Assembly: GCA_004558535.1 (NCBI GenBank)
Contig: SFCP01000039.1
Coordinates: 1-15,042, forward strand
Direction: 5' to 3'
Length of the DNA: 15,042 nucleotides
Origin: Bacteroidales bacterium
GTDB lineage: Bacteria; Bacteroidota; Bacteroidia; Bacteroidales; Bacteroidaceae
Positions 14,005 to 15,042 of the stretch are shown here, piece after piece. How positions within the stretch are numbered: position 1 is the first letter of the stretch; each line of letters begins with the position of its first letter. The translations under genes were made by a program, and so were the position numbers. The notes beneath the pieces are model-generated. The model ran no database searches and was not told where the DNA came from. It worked only from the letters and a program-made list of their open reading frames with translations.

Positions 14005-15042
14005 TTACTTGTTCAGCACGTCAATCTGCTGGCGAACACTCTCTTCGTGGATAGCCTCGAAGATGCTTTTCATAAATTCTGCCGACATGCCGCACAATAC
14101 GCCCTGGGCGCCGCGCTTGTCGAGAATCTCGGTGTAGCGTCCTGTCTGTACGATGGTCATGTCGTGTTCGCGTTTGTATTGTCCTATCTCGCGGCTGATG
14201 CGCATTCGCTTGGTCAGCATTTCGATGAGGGCGTTGTCGATTTCATCTATCTGCCGCCGCAGTGTCTCCAGACTTTCGGTAGATTGCGACAGCTGGCGGA
14301 TGACCAATTTTTCAAGGATGAAGTCCAGCACGTCGGGCGTCACCTGTTGCTTTGCGTCGCTCCAAGCGCAATCGGGGTTGCAGTGGCTCTCGACTATCAA
14401 GCCGTCAAATCCCAAGTCCATGGCTTGCTGACAGAGCGGAGCTACTAATTCGCGCGCGCCGCCGATATGGCTGGGGTCGCAGAGAATGGGTAGTTCGGGA
14501 ATGCGGCGGTGTAGTTCGATGGGAATGTGCCACATGGGCGGATTGCGATAGATGCGCTTGTCATAGGAAGAGAATCCGCGGTGGATAACTGCCAGCCGCT
14601 TGATACCGGCTCCGTTGATGCGTTCCAGCCCGCCTATCCAGAGTTCCAGGTCGGGGTTTACGGGGTTTTTGATCAGTACGGGCATGTCGGTACCCCGCAG
14701 TGAGTCGGCCAGTTCCTGCACGGCAAATGGATTGGCCATGGTGCGCGCACCCACCCACAGGATATCTATGCCGGCTTCGAGGGCTGCTTCGACATGCTTC
14801 GGCGTTGCTACTTCGGTGGAGACAAGCATCCCCAATTCCTTTTTCACACGTACGAGCCACGGCAGGCCCACAGCGCCTACGCCTTCGAAACCTCCGGGTT
14901 TCGTACGAGGCTTCCAGATGCCGGCACGAAAGATGCGGATGCCCTTGGCAGCCAGTTGTGCGGCAGTGTTCATCACTTGCTCCTCAGTTTCGGCGGAGCA
15001 GGGACCGGCAATGACCAGCGGGCGCTCTTTGGCAATGCCCGG
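14005..15042 (-). CDS. Bifunctional DAHP synthase / chorismate mutase, N-terminus outside window
   Basis: The frame is open to the right edge; 345 residues are visible and about ten are probably missing. The first visible residues are PGIAKERPLVIAGPCSAETE, so the GTG at 14976 is internal. Residues 1-245 are a class I-beta DAHP synthase: GPCSAE (13-18), FRAGIWKPRTKPGGFEG (37-53), and CDPSHIGG (188-195). The enzyme condenses phosphoenolpyruvate and erythrose 4-phosphate at the head of the shikimate pathway. Residues about 255-345 are an AroQ-type chorismate mutase (LRRQIDEIDNALIEML, KRMRISREIGQYKREH, ESVRQQ), which makes prephenate. The fusion may allow feedback by binding of chorismate or prephenate at the mutase domain, as known for related fusions. 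It lies directly upstream of tyrA. Confidence 0.93.
   Translation of the reverse strand, partial: PGIAKERPLVIAGPCSAETEEQVMNTAAQLAAKGIRIFRAGIWKPRTKPGGFEGVGAVGLPWLVRVKKELGMLVSTEVATPKHVEAALEAGIDILWVGARTMANPFAVQELADSLRGTDMPVLIKNPVNPDLELWIGGLERINGAGIKRLAVIHRGFSSYDKRIYRNPPMWHIPIELHRRIPELPILCDPSHIGGARELVAPLCQQAMDLGFDGLIVESHCNPDCAWSDAKQQVTPDVLDFILEKLVIRQLSQSTESLETLRRQIDEIDNALIEMLTKRMRISREIGQYKREHDMTIVQTGRYTEILDKRGAQGVLCGMSAEFMKSIFEAIHEESVRQQIDVLNK

Noticed and set aside
1..15042. CRISPR arrays, tRNA or rRNA genes, and prophage or conjugative genes
   Set aside because: No spaced direct repeats of CRISPR type, cloverleaf-like sequence, rRNA segment, integrase, transposase or phage gene was recognised on either strand.

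Overview
The window looks like a chromosomal segment of a GC-rich member of the Bacteroidales (Bacteroidota). The signs are: three copies of the Bacteroidota -7 promoter element TAnnTTTG upstream of genes, start codons without clear Shine-Dalgarno sequences, a DAHP synthase/chorismate mutase fusion, a streptopain-like C10 peptidase with a gingipain-style tail, and a GYF_2-CD225 membrane protein. The genus cannot be fixed from the sequence. Thirteen coding regions are supported, two of them cut by the window edges. Many other long open frames are antisense or shifted-frame shadows of these genes, as expected in GC-rich DNA.

Layout. At the left edge is the 3' part of a plus-strand membrane protein gene (GYF_2 domain, Pro-Gln-Tyr repeat linker, CD225-like membrane domain), closed by a hairpin terminator. 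A 393-bp gap follows, between convergent genes. It holds an isolated palindrome, a sequence resembling an insertion-sequence end, and a long stem-loop. From about 0.88 to 5.3 kb runs a minus-strand block, in transcription order: secreted subtilisin-like protease, xseA, xseB, trmB and a Dabb-domain protein. Upstream of it, also on the minus strand, is mnmA (5.5-6.7 kb) with its own likely promoter. The 654-bp gap upstream of mnmA holds three copies of a 64-bp GC-rich tandem repeat and two strong hairpins that terminate the next minus-strand block. That block is cardiolipin synthase, then C10 cysteine peptidase, then M20 dipeptidase (12.2 down to 7.36 kb). A TlpA-like lipoprotein on the plus strand diverges from cls. 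It converges on tyrA and the DAHP synthase/chorismate mutase gene across a 22-bp-stem bidirectional terminator.

How the genes fit together. The aromatic genes are the end of a tyrosine/phenylalanine biosynthesis operon: DAHP synthase feeds the shikimate pathway, chorismate mutase makes prephenate, and TyrA takes it toward tyrosine. The xseA-xseB pair encodes both subunits of exonuclease VII, and xseB overlaps trmB by 14 bases, so translation is probably coupled. TrmB and MnmA are both tRNA-modification enzymes. The two proteases are both predicted to be exported, and with the cytosolic-type dipeptidase they suggest a peptide-using organism; that link is inference.

I did not find a convincing undescribed multi-gene system. 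The points most worth a second look are the 64-bp repeat array, the structured non-coding gap at 589-880, the hairpin directly after cls, and the GYF_2-CD225 protein with its in-frame tandem repeat.
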